From NCBI GenBank assembly GCA_942491575.1, contig CALOBT010000031.1:930001-994000 (forward strand): a stretch of DNA of 64,000 nucleotides, written 5' to 3'. The notes under the pieces are model-generated. The model was not told where the DNA came from. It saw nothing but the letters and a program-made list of their open reading frames with translations, and did no database searches. Source of the stretch: CAZHNW01 sp942491575 (GTDB lineage: Bacteria; Spirochaetota; UBA4802; UBA5550). A program made the translations under genes and the position numbers. How positions within the stretch are numbered: the first letter of the stretch is position 1; the number at the start of each line of letters is the position of its first letter. Below, piece by piece: positions 1 to 8,045 of the stretch.

Positions 1-300
1 GAAGATACCACAATTCTCAGTATGATTGTTGATCAACGGACTGATTCCCCGGATAAAAAAGTTCTTGATGATAGTCTCAGTGAGGCCCTCGATTTTATTC
101 TCAGCACCCTCACCGAATCGGAGCAACAGATATTACGCATGCGGTACGGCCTTGACGGTTATGAACCCATGTCCCTGCAGCAGATTGGTGACAAGTTCAG
201 TCTCAGCAAAGAGCGAATCAGGCAGATCGAGAAAAAAGCAATTCGAAGACTTCGACACCCTTCACGCAGTCAGAAATTAAAAAGTTTTCTTCAGGATTGA
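1..300 (+). CDS. Sigma-70 family RNA polymerase sigma factor, C-terminal part (partial, runs in from the left)
   Basis: The reading frame is open from base 1, so this is the 3' end of a longer gene. The visible 99 codons cover the end of region 3 and all of region 4. Region 4.1 appears as LTESEQQILRMRYGLDG. Region 4.2 is the helix-turn-helix that contacts the -35 box, ending in the RERIRQIE-type sequence (here KERIRQIEKKAIRRLRHPSR). The RHPSRS..LK.FL ending is typical of RpoD/SigA/RpoS-type sigma factors, not ECF sigmas. The first Met (base 22) is internal and not the start. It is followed after 3 nt by the next gene, so they may be cotranscribed. Whether this is the housekeeping factor cannot be decided without regions 1-3. 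Confidence 0.9.
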   Translation, partial: EDTTILSMIVDQRTDSPDKKVLDDSLSEALDFILSTLTESEQQILRMRYGLDGYEPMSLQQIGDKFSLSKERIRQIEKKAIRRLRHPSRSQKLKSFLQD

Positions 301-303
301 TCA

Positions 304-1383
304 ATGAAATATTTACTTGCGGGAATCATAACCGGGATAGTTCTAAATATTTTTATTTTTTTCCCGGCAACAGGCCGGGCTGTAATCCCTGAATTTACCA
401 GTTCCCTGAAGGATCTTGATAAAATTGAGGCATCAACCGGCGAAGTCACGGCGGGGCATTTTTCAGTAAGGCATGGCAACATCCTGTGGCGACTAACACC
501 CCGTGGAAAGGTTGACGGTAAAACGGTCATCGATAAAGACATCTTTGCTTTCAGCGGGGATGGCTCATATTATATAACCTATCAGAAGGTCGGGAAAGAA
601 ATTCAATTCTATAATGATAAGGGTTCCCGTTTCTGGAAGTTAAAATCACGGGAATATCCCTACCTCTCGAGAAACGGACAGTTGATATTTTTGCTAAATG
701 GTGATCACAGCAGAATTCGTATGCTGAATCATAATGGGAATATTGAAAACGCTCCCTCTTTTACCGGACGTCTATGTACGGTCATTGCTTTTTCTCCGGT
801 GGGTGATTTTGGTTCGGGAGGTTTTCTCGATGGAAGCTATTTCCTTGTTGGGCCCCAGCGGCAAATTCTCCGTAGGGGGATGACTCCCGGGGGAAAGCCC
901 GTAAAGGGGCTTGCCGTCAGTTCCGGAGGCAAATTTTTGCTTGTCCATTACGGTTCCACAACAGAGGACCAAATCCTGGTGGTTGATCTGGCGACAAAGA
1001 AGGAGGCTTTTATTTCCCTGAAACAGGTTCACGTTTCCTCTTCTACGCTTCTGGTGGATGATACCGGAAGGGGAACAATAATAGACGGGGACAGGATTCT
1101 TCACTTTGATAAAGATGGGGATGTCCTTTTTGCCCTGGAGGTTGCCCCGAAACGAGATGGACATGCCGCACTTGTGATGGGAAATAATTTTATAGTCGCC
1201 GGGTATACGGATATGCTGGGGACAGGGCGCGCCATTGTTTTTGATAATGACGGCAGAATCCTTTTCAGCAGGATCTGTACCGGGGAATCATTTATGGATG
1301 TTGCTGCTCTTGAAAAAAAGTTTCTTCTGCGAGGCTCTGATAATCTGTATTGTTATAGTCTTCATCGCGCAAACGAAGAATAA
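304..1383 (+). CDS. Membrane-anchored or secreted beta-propeller-like protein of unknown function
   Basis: 359 codons starting 3 nt after the sigma-factor stop. A hydrophobic N-terminal segment (about residues 4-25) is a signal peptide or anchor. The rest is rich in beta-strand-like repeats with short motifs such as FDNDGRILF, FDKDGDVLFAL and FSGDGSYYITY, spaced as in WD40/PQQ-like propellers, so a propeller fold outside the cytoplasm is inferred. No catalytic motif was recognised. Its last 92 bases overlap the 3' end of the convergent glycosyltransferase gene, an unusually long tail-to-tail overlap. The name hypothetical protein would be equally fair. Confidence 0.7.
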   Translation: MKYLLAGIITGIVLNIFIFFPATGRAVIPEFTSSLKDLDKIEASTGEVTAGHFSVRHGNILWRLTPRGKVDGKTVIDKDIFAFSGDGSYYITYQKVGKEIQFYNDKGSRFWKLKSREYPYLSRNGQLIFLLNGDHSRIRMLNHNGNIENAPSFTGRLCTVIAFSPVGDFGSGGFLDGSYFLVGPQRQILRRGMTPGGKPVKGLAVSSGGKFLLVHYGSTTEDQILVVDLATKKEAFISLKQVHVSSSTLLVDDTGRGTIIDGDRILHFDKDGDVLFALEVAPKRDGHAALVMGNNFIVAGYTDMLGTGRAIVFDNDGRILFSRICTGESFMDVAALEKKFLLRGSDNLYCYSLHRANEE

Positions 1384-2191
1384 TATTTCTCAAATAATCG
1401 GCGAGTGTATTATTGTATCGTTTCGCTGCCCCCGCCATGAGTATCTCTGCTTTTCGGATAGCGGTTTCTCCAGCGGCTTTCTTGTATTGATGGGGAAGTC
1501 TATTTTCAGCTTCAGCAAGAAGTTTTGTAATGGCATATACTCTGAACCGGTCCATGCCCCAGAAGAGACCTGACAGCTGGTCTTCATGGCCGCCGTAACG
1601 GATCATGTGTTCCCTGTCTATGAGACCAACTTTTTCAAAGGCAGTGATTCTCAGCCAGAGATCGTAATCTTCGCATGCCTTTAATTGCTCGTCAAATAAT
1701 CCGAATTCTTCAAAGAGTTCCCGTCTTATAACCACTGCGGAAGGACTGATTAAACAGAGTTCCAGTGAAGGAAGAAATATATTTCCACTCTGTTTAATGT
1801 GTTTTTGTCTGGGGTTTACTCTTTTTCCGCCGCGGTTCCATGTTTCAAGAGTCTGATGTATGCGGATATTTGGAAATTGTTTGCAAAAGTCATGCTGAGC
1901 CTGCAACTTGGAGGGGAGCCACTGGTCATCTGAATCGAGAAAGGCAATATACGGGGAATTCGCAGAATCTATGCCGGCATTCCTGGCGGCACTGACACCA
2001 CGATTTGGCTGTTCGATGTAGATTAATTTCCCCGAATAGATTTCTGCCAGTTTTGCCGTGTCATCGCTGGAACCGTCGTTAACAAGTATCAGTTCATAAT
2101 CGGTAAAGCTCTGTGCAAGTACCGAGTCGATGGCTCGCTTAGTAACTTCGCAGCGGTTATATGTTGGTATAATGATTGTAAATTGCGGCAT
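1292..2191 (-). CDS. Glycosyltransferase family 2
   Basis: 299 codons. The N-terminus FTIIIPTYNR followed by ILVNDGSSDDT is the nucleotide-sugar binding half of a GT-A fold. AFLDSDDQW carries the DxD-type metal-binding acidic cluster. The CEDYDLWLRI segment (about residues 190-200) is the usual acceptor-side ED motif of GT2 enzymes. No membrane segment is seen, so it is probably cytoplasmic and adds sugar to an envelope polysaccharide or glycolipid; donor and acceptor are unknown. The start is supported by AGAAGGA seven nt upstream. It stands alone, convergent and overlapping by 92 bp with the upstream plus-strand gene. Confidence 0.88.
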   Translation of the reverse strand: MPQFTIIIPTYNRCEVTKRAIDSVLAQSFTDYELILVNDGSSDDTAKLAEIYSGKLIYIEQPNRGVSAARNAGIDSANSPYIAFLDSDDQWLPSKLQAQHDFCKQFPNIRIHQTLETWNRGGKRVNPRQKHIKQSGNIFLPSLELCLISPSAVVIRRELFEEFGLFDEQLKACEDYDLWLRITAFEKVGLIDREHMIRYGGHEDQLSGLFWGMDRFRVYAITKLLAEAENRLPHQYKKAAGETAIRKAEILMAGAAKRYNNTLADYLRNIILRLRDEDYNNTDYQSLAEETFFQEQQHP

Positions 2192-2558
2192 GATTTTCCT
2201 TCTGGTCTCAGAAAAAATCCATAACGAAATATGTCAAATGAAATATGATCATATTAAAGCTGTACCTCCCCGGAGGGGGAGTTAAAGATGCTTTACAACT
2301 ATAGTCTATTGTGTCAAAAGGAAAAATGGATGATAATATTTTATTGATGCAAGATCGGAATTAAAATATTTAAATGTCAGTACTTATCCCTAAACATTTT
2401 TACACAGCAAAAGACTCCAGAGAGGTGGTGTGCGGCCCCCGCAGGGGGCCACACACCACCTCTCTGGATTATTGCTGTACTTAAAATCATCTTAAGGAAT
2501 AAATACTGTTTAAATGTAATAATCTTAACAGGAAAAAGAAAACAGTGAGCATAGTAAA
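2192..2558. other. Intergenic region between divergent genes with a long hairpin
   Basis: This 367-nt gap separates the glycosyltransferase (leftward) from ispG (rightward), so it should hold both promoters, but no convincing -35/-10 pair was found. It contains a small G/C hairpin near 2266-2281 and a very stable 24-bp inverted repeat at 2417-2467 (listed separately). No open reading frame with a ribosome site was found. Confidence 0.6.
2405..2477. repeat. Long near-perfect inverted repeat (hairpin)
   Basis: Arms 2417-2440 and 2444-2467 pair at 23 of 24 positions (one C/A mismatch at 2433/2451) around a 3-nt GCA loop. A second outer stem pairs 2405-2410 with 2472-2477. There is no T-run on either side, and both flanking genes start away from it, so it is not an ordinary terminator. 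A REP-like or MITE-like element or a structured RNA are possible. Confidence 0.8.
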
Positions 2559-3659
2559 ATGAATAAAAATAGACGAAATAGAAAGCCTACCCGCTCGGTA
2601 TCTGTTGGGAATGTTATAATAGGGGGTGATGCCCCGGTATCAATCCAGTCAATGACAAGCGTTCCCCTTGAAGATGTTGATGCCACGGTTGATCAAATAC
2701 AAAGACTCTCTGACGAAGGGGCGGAAATAATACGACTGGCGATTCGAAACAGCGATTCCATTCCATTTCTCAGGCTTGTAAGAGAGGCCGTAACGGCTAT
2801 GCTCACTGCGGATATTCACTTCGATTATCGCCTTGCAATTGCCGCAATCGAAGCTGGCGTGAACAAGGTGAGAATTAATCCCGGAAATATCGGAAAACGT
2901 GAAAGGGTTCGTGAAGTAATCAGGGCGGCGAAAGATCATTCTGTGCCGATTCGGATAGGAGTGAACGGTGGTTCCCTCGACCGGAAAAAATATCCCGAAG
3001 GGACACCAGCAGATCTTGCTGAATCGGCCCTTGAGCATGTAAGAATATTTGAAGATGAAAATTTTGAAAATATTATTGTTTCGATAAAATCCTCCGACCT
3101 TTTCGAGACTGTAGAGGCGAATAAAATTTTTTCAATGCAGAGGGACTACCCTCTGCATATCGGATTGACGGAGGCGGGATTTGGTTTGAGTTGTACCGTA
3201 CAGAGTTCAATTGCCATTGGGCATCTCCTCCTTGAAGGGATTGGTGATACGATCCGTGTATCGATGACGGGAGATCCCCTTGATGAGGTCAGAGTGGCAA
3301 AAAGAATACTTGAGGCTGTCGGAGAACAGCAGCCTCTTGTTAAGATAATCTCATGCCCAACCTGCGGCAGAACCGATCCTGGCCTTGACATACTGGCCCT
3401 TGCCCGTGACGTTGAGGGGGCATGTATTAAGGCCTTTGGGAAACAGCTGGAAGCCGCAGGGAAATCCCTGGAGGTAGCCGTAATGGGCTGCGAGGTGAAC
3501 GGTCCCGGTGAGGCGGCCCATGCCGATTTCGGTCTTGCAGGTGCCCGCAATGGTCGTCTGTTGCTTTTCGGCGGTGGTAAAAAAATCCGTATGGTAAATG
3601 CCGATGAGGCGGTTTCGGTTCTTGTAAAAACAATTCAGGAAGGGATGAATCAATCCTGA
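2559..3659 (+). CDS. ispG: 4-hydroxy-3-methylbut-2-en-1-yl diphosphate synthase (flavodoxin/ferredoxin)
   Basis: 366 codons, the normal short bacterial length. IspG is the penultimate enzyme of the non-mevalonate isoprenoid pathway, reducing methylerythritol cyclodiphosphate to HMBPP with a 4Fe-4S cluster. The N-terminal TIM barrel has SIQSMTS and ADIHFDYRLA. Cluster ligands are visible as Cys266 and Cys269 (SCPTCGR) and Cys311 (MGCEVNGPGEA), with Glu318 as the expected fourth ligand. HIGLTEAG (about 200-207) is also conserved. No partner genes of the pathway lie nearby, so the gene appears monocistronic. Confidence 0.97.
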   Translation: MNKNRRNRKPTRSVSVGNVIIGGDAPVSIQSMTSVPLEDVDATVDQIQRLSDEGAEIIRLAIRNSDSIPFLRLVREAVTAMLTADIHFDYRLAIAAIEAGVNKVRINPGNIGKRERVREVIRAAKDHSVPIRIGVNGGSLDRKKYPEGTPADLAESALEHVRIFEDENFENIIVSIKSSDLFETVEANKIFSMQRDYPLHIGLTEAGFGLSCTVQSSIAIGHLLLEGIGDTIRVSMTGDPLDEVRVAKRILEAVGEQQPLVKIISCPTCGRTDPGLDILALARDVEGACIKAFGKQLEAAGKSLEVAVMGCEVNGPGEAAHADFGLAGARNGRLLLFGGGKKIRMVNADEAVSVLVKTIQEGMNQS

Positions 3660-3761
3660 ATCTTTCCGACTGGTGCTGGATTTCATTTTTTCATTAATTT
3701 TTTCAAAGCGAAATAAATTATCTTTTAAGTATCTGGAAGTCCCGGTAACGGTTAAAAATTG

Positions 3762-3789
3762 TTGAAACTTCCTTTGCCGATGTTATATT
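3762..3789 (+). promoter_or_regulatory. Candidate sigma-70 promoter of the degenerate HD-GYP gene
   Basis: TTGAAA at 3762-3767 and TATATT at 3784-3789 with a 16-nt spacer, placing the transcript start about 27 nt before the ATG at 3823. Confidence 0.5.
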
Positions 3790-3822
3790 ACTTGTAAAGA
3801 GCTGCAAAGCCGGGAATTGTAA

Positions 3823-4986
3823 ATGGGAAAAAGGATCAAGGTTGATATAAACTATATACGTCCCAATTCAACACTTATATATCCTCTTTATAATGACGCG
3901 GGAGGGAAAATCCTTCCGGAGAGAACCCTCATTACCAGGGCCAGAATCGATTCCATCAAAGAAAAATATGGCAGCACTGTCTATTTCGAAGATAATCCTG
4001 AACTTGCCGTGGTGCCAAATTACAGGTTAAATATCGCCCTTAACCAGTCCCGTGATGTAATGGAGGAAGTGAGTGCAACGGGGAAGCTTAGTAAAACCGC
4101 CTTCAGGGGTACGGAACAGGTAGTAGAGGAAATCGTTTCTGACCTTATGTCGGCAGATATAGAATTAATTCGCCTGATGAAGGATATAAAATCCTACGAT
4201 GAATACCTGTATCATCACTCCGTCAATGTGGGAATTCTTGCCGGTGCCTTCGCCGCCATTCTCGGTCGCGGTTCAGAAGAAGTTAAACAGATTGCCCTGG
4301 GTGGCTTTTTCATCGACGTGGGACATATGCTGGAGGATGCACAGTTGCTCAGAAAAGAGGGGACTCTATCTGTTACGGAAAAACAACGACTGATGCGTCA
4401 TCCCCAGCTGGGGTATGAAATGCTCAAACAGGTCCCCGGGATAAATGCTATTGTTCTCCAGGCAGTACTCTTCCATCATGAACGGTATAATGATGAGGGA
4501 TATTTCCATATGCCCTATGAAAATTTACCAGCTTCCCCTAAAATAGTTTCCACCTGTGATATCTTTGATGCCCTGACTACATTCAGGCCCTACCGTGAAG
4601 CCTTCTCGCCAGAAAAAGCCCTGAAGGTACTTCTGAACTCAATTAACATTCATTTTGATTTCACATTGATCGATCATTTTATTAATGAAATGGGGCCACT
4701 GGTAAATAATACTCAATCATTTTATGCAAGTTTTGAACTCTGTGAATTAAATACGCAGGAACTTGCCCTGATCAGGGAGATTGGTCAAAAGAATTTTTTA
4801 AAACCGAAAGTTCTGGTCTTCTGCAAGTTTGAAAAGGTAGAGGGTAAACTGGCGGTCAAATTTTTGGATAAACCGGTGGAGCTTGATCTTCAGGATGATC
4901 CTGAGAGATACCTGACTAAAATCCTTGATAATCAGCAGCAGATTAAAATGATTAAAAAAAAATTAAAGGAGAGGGGCCTTATCTGA
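3823..4986 (+). CDS. HD-GYP-related protein with an incomplete metal site
   Basis: 387 codons. Residues about 105-290 align with the HD-GYP c-di-GMP phosphodiesterase domain: HHSVNV (H132), RHPQLGYEML (H193), FHHERYNDEGY (H218/H219/E220) and CDIFDALTTFRPYR (D246). However, the signature HD-x-GK is changed to ID-x-GH (residues 164-168), so the first His and the Lys are lost. It may bind c-di-GMP without cleaving it, or use a reduced metal site; that is inference. The N-terminal 100 residues resemble the DUF3391-like region often fused before HD-GYP. A C-terminal 90-residue tail has no recognised domain. Its only downstream neighbour is convergent. Confidence 0.8.
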   Translation: MGKRIKVDINYIRPNSTLIYPLYNDAGGKILPERTLITRARIDSIKEKYGSTVYFEDNPELAVVPNYRLNIALNQSRDVMEEVSATGKLSKTAFRGTEQVVEEIVSDLMSADIELIRLMKDIKSYDEYLYHHSVNVGILAGAFAAILGRGSEEVKQIALGGFFIDVGHMLEDAQLLRKEGTLSVTEKQRLMRHPQLGYEMLKQVPGINAIVLQAVLFHHERYNDEGYFHMPYENLPASPKIVSTCDIFDALTTFRPYREAFSPEKALKVLLNSINIHFDFTLIDHFINEMGPLVNNTQSFYASFELCELNTQELALIREIGQKNFLKPKVLVFCKFEKVEGKLAVKFLDKPVELDLQDDPERYLTKILDNQQQIKMIKKKLKERGLI

Positions 4987-4987
4987 T

Positions 4988-5920
4988 TCAGCGACGAAGC
5001 AGCACTCCGGGATTGATAGCCCGTTTCCCACGACGAACCTCAAAATGTAGGTGAGGGCCTGTTGTGCGTCCTGTATTGCCGGAGTAAGCTATAATTTCTC
5101 CTGCCCTGACATGTTGCCCCGGTTTTACAATGTAGCGGCTCAGGTGGCCGTACATGGATTGATAGCGGTGTTCATGCCTGATAACCAGCAGCTTTCCGTA
5201 GCCCCCCCGGTTTCCCCTGAAAGAAACGATTCCACTGCGTGCTGCCCGTACAGGCGTGCCGATGGAACAGGCAAGGTCAATACCTCGATGAAACTGGAAT
5301 CGCCGCCGTTGAAATGGGTCCCGCCTGGTGCCGAAACCGCTTGTTTTTTTTGCATATTTTACCGGGGACATGAAGCCGGTGCCGAGGAAGAGTGACCGTT
5401 GAAGATTACTCAGTTTTGCACAGGGAATAAAAAGAAATGGTTTCTCTTTTATATTATTACCGTTGGCTTGTTCTATGTATCTTTCCGGGATGCCAAATTT
5501 GTGAAAAGAGAGTTTATCATTTTTATTTCTGTTTTTTAAGAGTATTCCCCGCATGTTCGGAAGAAAGAGTATTTTGCCCTTGCAAACCTGGCCGGGACTG
5601 GAAAGATCATTAACTGTCATGATGGTATCCATATCAAGGTTAGACCGGGAAAGAATTTTCCAGAAGGTGTCACCACTTTTGACGCGATACCTGTAGAACT
5701 TCAGGGGCGGAAGTTTTGAGGCTTCCCTGCGCCCACGGACAATATAGATACTGCGTCGCACATCATTTCGCATCTCTTTCAGAAAGGGATTTTTGTGAAA
5801 TGCAAGTTTTTTCAGTTCCGGAATTTCTGAAGACGCACGGGCGGGTTTTTTACCAGGATAGTAAAAAAACACAATGAGAATGAGTGGGATGATGATTGAA
5901 TGTTTTCTCATTTTTTGCAT
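4988..5920 (-). CDS. LysM and M23-family murein endopeptidase
   Basis: A Met at 5920 (with another at 5911) gives a standard signal peptide ending near ARA-SS; the longer frame to 5998 adds 26 residues before it with no ribosome site. A LysM-like peptidoglycan-binding segment follows (YRVKSGDTFWKIL with LFLPN). The C-terminal M23 LytM domain is complete: HRGID (Zn His and Asp) and GPHLHFEVR (HxH), with MYGHLS between. It should cleave peptidoglycan crosslinks in the periplasm. It is divergent from a bactofilin gene; bactofilin with an M23 peptidase is a known functional pair for localised wall remodelling and cell shape, so that role is likely here. Confidence 0.9.
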   Translation of the reverse strand: MQKMRKHSIIIPLILIVFFYYPGKKPARASSEIPELKKLAFHKNPFLKEMRNDVRRSIYIVRGRREASKLPPLKFYRYRVKSGDTFWKILSRSNLDMDTIMTVNDLSSPGQVCKGKILFLPNMRGILLKNRNKNDKLSFHKFGIPERYIEQANGNNIKEKPFLFIPCAKLSNLQRSLFLGTGFMSPVKYAKKTSGFGTRRDPFQRRRFQFHRGIDLACSIGTPVRAARSGIVSFRGNRGGYGKLLVIRHEHRYQSMYGHLSRYIVKPGQHVRAGEIIAYSGNTGRTTGPHLHFEVRRGKRAINPGVLLRR

Positions 5921-6028
5921 TTCTTGTATTAACAGTATTATGTCTTGTTTATTTTCGGCAGCTTTGCACAGGATATGTAGAGTAAAAAAGGGTATCATGA
6001 TATCTGGATTGAACTATGTAAAATCGTA

Positions 6029-6058
6029 TTGACAATTCATTTCCACTCCTCGTATAGT
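6029..6058 (+). promoter_or_regulatory. Promoter of the bactofilin-pdxA operon
   Basis: TTGACA at 6029-6034 and TATAGT at 6053-6058 with an 18-nt spacer, 35 nt before the bactofilin ATG, which is preceded by AGAGG. Confidence 0.6.
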
Positions 6059-6092
6059 GACTGATACCAGATGATCAAGCAAAGAGGTAATT

Positions 6093-6524
6093 ATGGCAAC
6101 AAAAACTGCCGGCGACAGCGCCAACAATGTTATCGGTGAAGATTCATACTTTACCGGAACTTTTATTATAAACGGATCACTGCGGGTTGATGGACGTTTC
6201 GAAGGTAAATTCCTTCAGGCGGATCAGCTTTACATCGGACGCAGCGGTAAAATAAAAACAGATATCAACGCGGTCTCTGTAATTGTTGAAGGACTCATCA
6301 TCGGAAATATCAATGCCTCGTCCAGGATTCTCCTGATGCCCACAGCCAAAGTATACGGTGATATTAAAACACCGGAGTTAATTATCCAGAATGGAGTAAT
6401 TCTTGAGGGACGCTGTACTATTGCCAATGATCTTCGAACTTCAGCAAGGGAATCCATCGAAATGGAATATGAAAAGAACAAGCTGATTCCAGAGGAATTC
6501 CTTGCAAAGAAAAAAACCTCTTAG
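6093..6524 (+). CDS. Bactofilin family polymer-forming cytoskeletal protein
   Basis: 143 codons. The bactofilin beta-helix occupies about residues 12-125, with the short repeating strands typical of the family (GTFIINGSLRVDGRFEGKF, VSVIVEGLIIGNI, LIIQNGVILEG). Bactofilins polymerise without nucleotide and scaffold wall enzymes at specific sites on the membrane. The divergent M23 peptidase is a likely partner. The gene's 3' end overlaps the start of pdxA by 23 bases, so the two are translated from one message although their functions look unrelated. Confidence 0.93.
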   Translation: MATKTAGDSANNVIGEDSYFTGTFIINGSLRVDGRFEGKFLQADQLYIGRSGKIKTDINAVSVIVEGLIIGNINASSRILLMPTAKVYGDIKTPELIIQNGVILEGRCTIANDLRTSARESIEMEYEKNKLIPEEFLAKKKTS

Positions 6525-7497
6525 AATCGGAATAACCGCGGGTGACCCCGCGGGAATCGGTCCTGAGGTCGCCCTGAAGGGGGCAGCCGAATTTCTCAGG
6601 GAAGAGGGAATAATCCCGGTTCTCATTGGCCGTGAAAAGGTTTTCAGGACCTTCCACCCTGAACTGTCCCGGAATATTATTGCGGTTCCTCCCGGAGAGA
6701 TCGATTTAACCTGCCACGATAAGATTCAGGTCTGTGAACCTGATTCTGACTTCCCCCTGCCGAAACAGGGCATCGGTACTGTTGAAACCGGCGCTGAGTC
6801 ACTGGCAGCCATAGATTTTGCCGTTGACCTCTGGAAAGATAAAAAGATTGATGCCATTGTTACCGCACCGGTACATAAGGGGTTTATCGAAAAGACGGGA
6901 ATTTCCTTTAGTGGTCATACGGAATACCTTGCGGAGAGTATCGGTGAGGATGAGCCCCTGATGATGATGTTTTCCCCGAAATACCGTGTATTGCTTGTAA
7001 CCACTCATCACCCCGTTAAGGAAGTCCAGGACCTGATAACCCCGGAGAGAATGATGACGGTAATCAGAAAGGGATACCGTGCAATCTCGGCAATTGACGG
7101 CGGGGAAATACGCATGGCCATAACCGGGCTTGATCCACACTGCGGTGATGACGGGGCCATCGGTTCATTTGATTCATCGGTAACAGAAAAAATAATATCT
7201 GCCGCAGTAGGGGAAGGGATTCCCCTGGAAGGCCCCTTCGCTGCAGATACACTCTTCCTGCCTTCAAAATGGGAAAAATATAACCTGGTTATTGCCCAGT
7301 ACCATGACCAGGGGCTTATCCCCTTTAAAATGATTGCCTTTGATGAAGGCGTAAATGTAACTCTGGGGCTCTCCCTCGTGCGTACCTCAGTAGATCATGG
7401 TACCGCCTTTGATATCGCGGGGAAAAATATCGCAGGTCATCGGAGCATGGTTGAAGCCATTAAGGTTGCCGCAATGCTGGTGAGGCACAGGGATTAA
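6502..7497 (+). CDS. pdxA: 4-hydroxythreonine-4-phosphate dehydrogenase
   Basis: 331 codons from a TTG start at 6502, with AGAGGA at 6491-6496 as ribosome site; this start lies inside the bactofilin gene. PdxA oxidises 4-phosphohydroxy-L-threonine with NAD in the DXP-dependent pyridoxal phosphate pathway. Family signatures are clear: GITAGDPAGIGPEV at the N-terminus and three metal-binding His contexts, SGHTEYLAE, GLDPHCGDDG and AQYHDQGLIPFK. The C-terminal SVDHGTAFDIAGK is also diagnostic. No pdxJ is visible in the window. Confidence 0.96.
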   Translation: MQRKKPLRIGITAGDPAGIGPEVALKGAAEFLREEGIIPVLIGREKVFRTFHPELSRNIIAVPPGEIDLTCHDKIQVCEPDSDFPLPKQGIGTVETGAESLAAIDFAVDLWKDKKIDAIVTAPVHKGFIEKTGISFSGHTEYLAESIGEDEPLMMMFSPKYRVLLVTTHHPVKEVQDLITPERMMTVIRKGYRAISAIDGGEIRMAITGLDPHCGDDGAIGSFDSSVTEKIISAAVGEGIPLEGPFAADTLFLPSKWEKYNLVIAQYHDQGLIPFKMIAFDEGVNVTLGLSLVRTSVDHGTAFDIAGKNIAGHRSMVEAIKVAAMLVRHRD

Positions 7498-7513
7498 CAG
7501 CAAATAGAGTAAT

Positions 7514-7924
7514 TTATTCAATGAGGCGGTTTATTTTATCCGCAAGATTCTTCATCAATTCCTGACGGTTTCTTCCCTTTGCCTCAATAAAAAGGGTTTT
7601 TTGAAGTCTGCCATCCTGACGGTATTTAACCAGTACCCTTATGAAACCCTTTTCAAGCGTCTCAGTGATGCCTTCACCGGAATAGGAGAGTTTTCTGATA
7701 CCGGGGCTGTAGCGGGTGGCGACAATTTCCAACTTCCCCGACTTCTGTCTTTTAGTTTTTTTATTTTCAGGTAAAAGGGAGCGTAATTCATGGGCCTGAA
7801 GATGTATTTCAGGGGGTATCCGCACATCAATTGTATCGATTCTGGCAGTAAAGGAGCTGCAGCCAGCATAAAACAGTACAATGGCCAGCAGAGCGGGGCG
7901 AAAATTGGAAAAAATTATTGTCAT
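7514..7924 (-). CDS. Putative lipoprotein of unknown function
   Basis: The Met at 7924 gives a compact lipoprotein signal (ALLAIVLFYAGC-SS); the open frame extends to 7966 with a longer, less typical leader. After the lipidated Cys there is about 115 residues of soluble domain, basic in the middle (KKTKRQKSGK), with predicted alternating strands and no recognised motif. It ends 16 nt from the convergent pdxA. Its shape (small lipoprotein with a beta-rich domain and C-terminal helix) resembles LptE-like or YbbC-type outer-membrane lipoproteins, but similarity is too weak to name it. Confidence 0.65.
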   Translation of the reverse strand: MTIIFSNFRPALLAIVLFYAGCSSFTARIDTIDVRIPPEIHLQAHELRSLLPENKKTKRQKSGKLEIVATRYSPGIRKLSYSGEGITETLEKGFIRVLVKYRQDGRLQKTLFIEAKGRNRQELMKNLADKINRLIE

Positions 7925-7992
7925 AACGGGAATTAATGACAATGAGTCAAAAATAATTGCAAACATTATTTACGGAAATATCGAAAAATGAA

Positions 7993-8020
7993 TTGAAGGT
8001 ACTATCTATCTCTGTATAGT
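7993..8020 (+). promoter_or_regulatory. Candidate promoter of the small membrane-protein/TPR operon
   Basis: TTGAAG at 7993-7998 and TATAGT at 8015-8020, 16-nt spacer, 25 nt before the ATG at 8046. The sequence around the -35 is nearly repeated upstream of the cyclophilin gene (26461). Confidence 0.45.
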
Positions 8021-8045
8021 TGTTCAAATAAAAGGATAAGGATCA

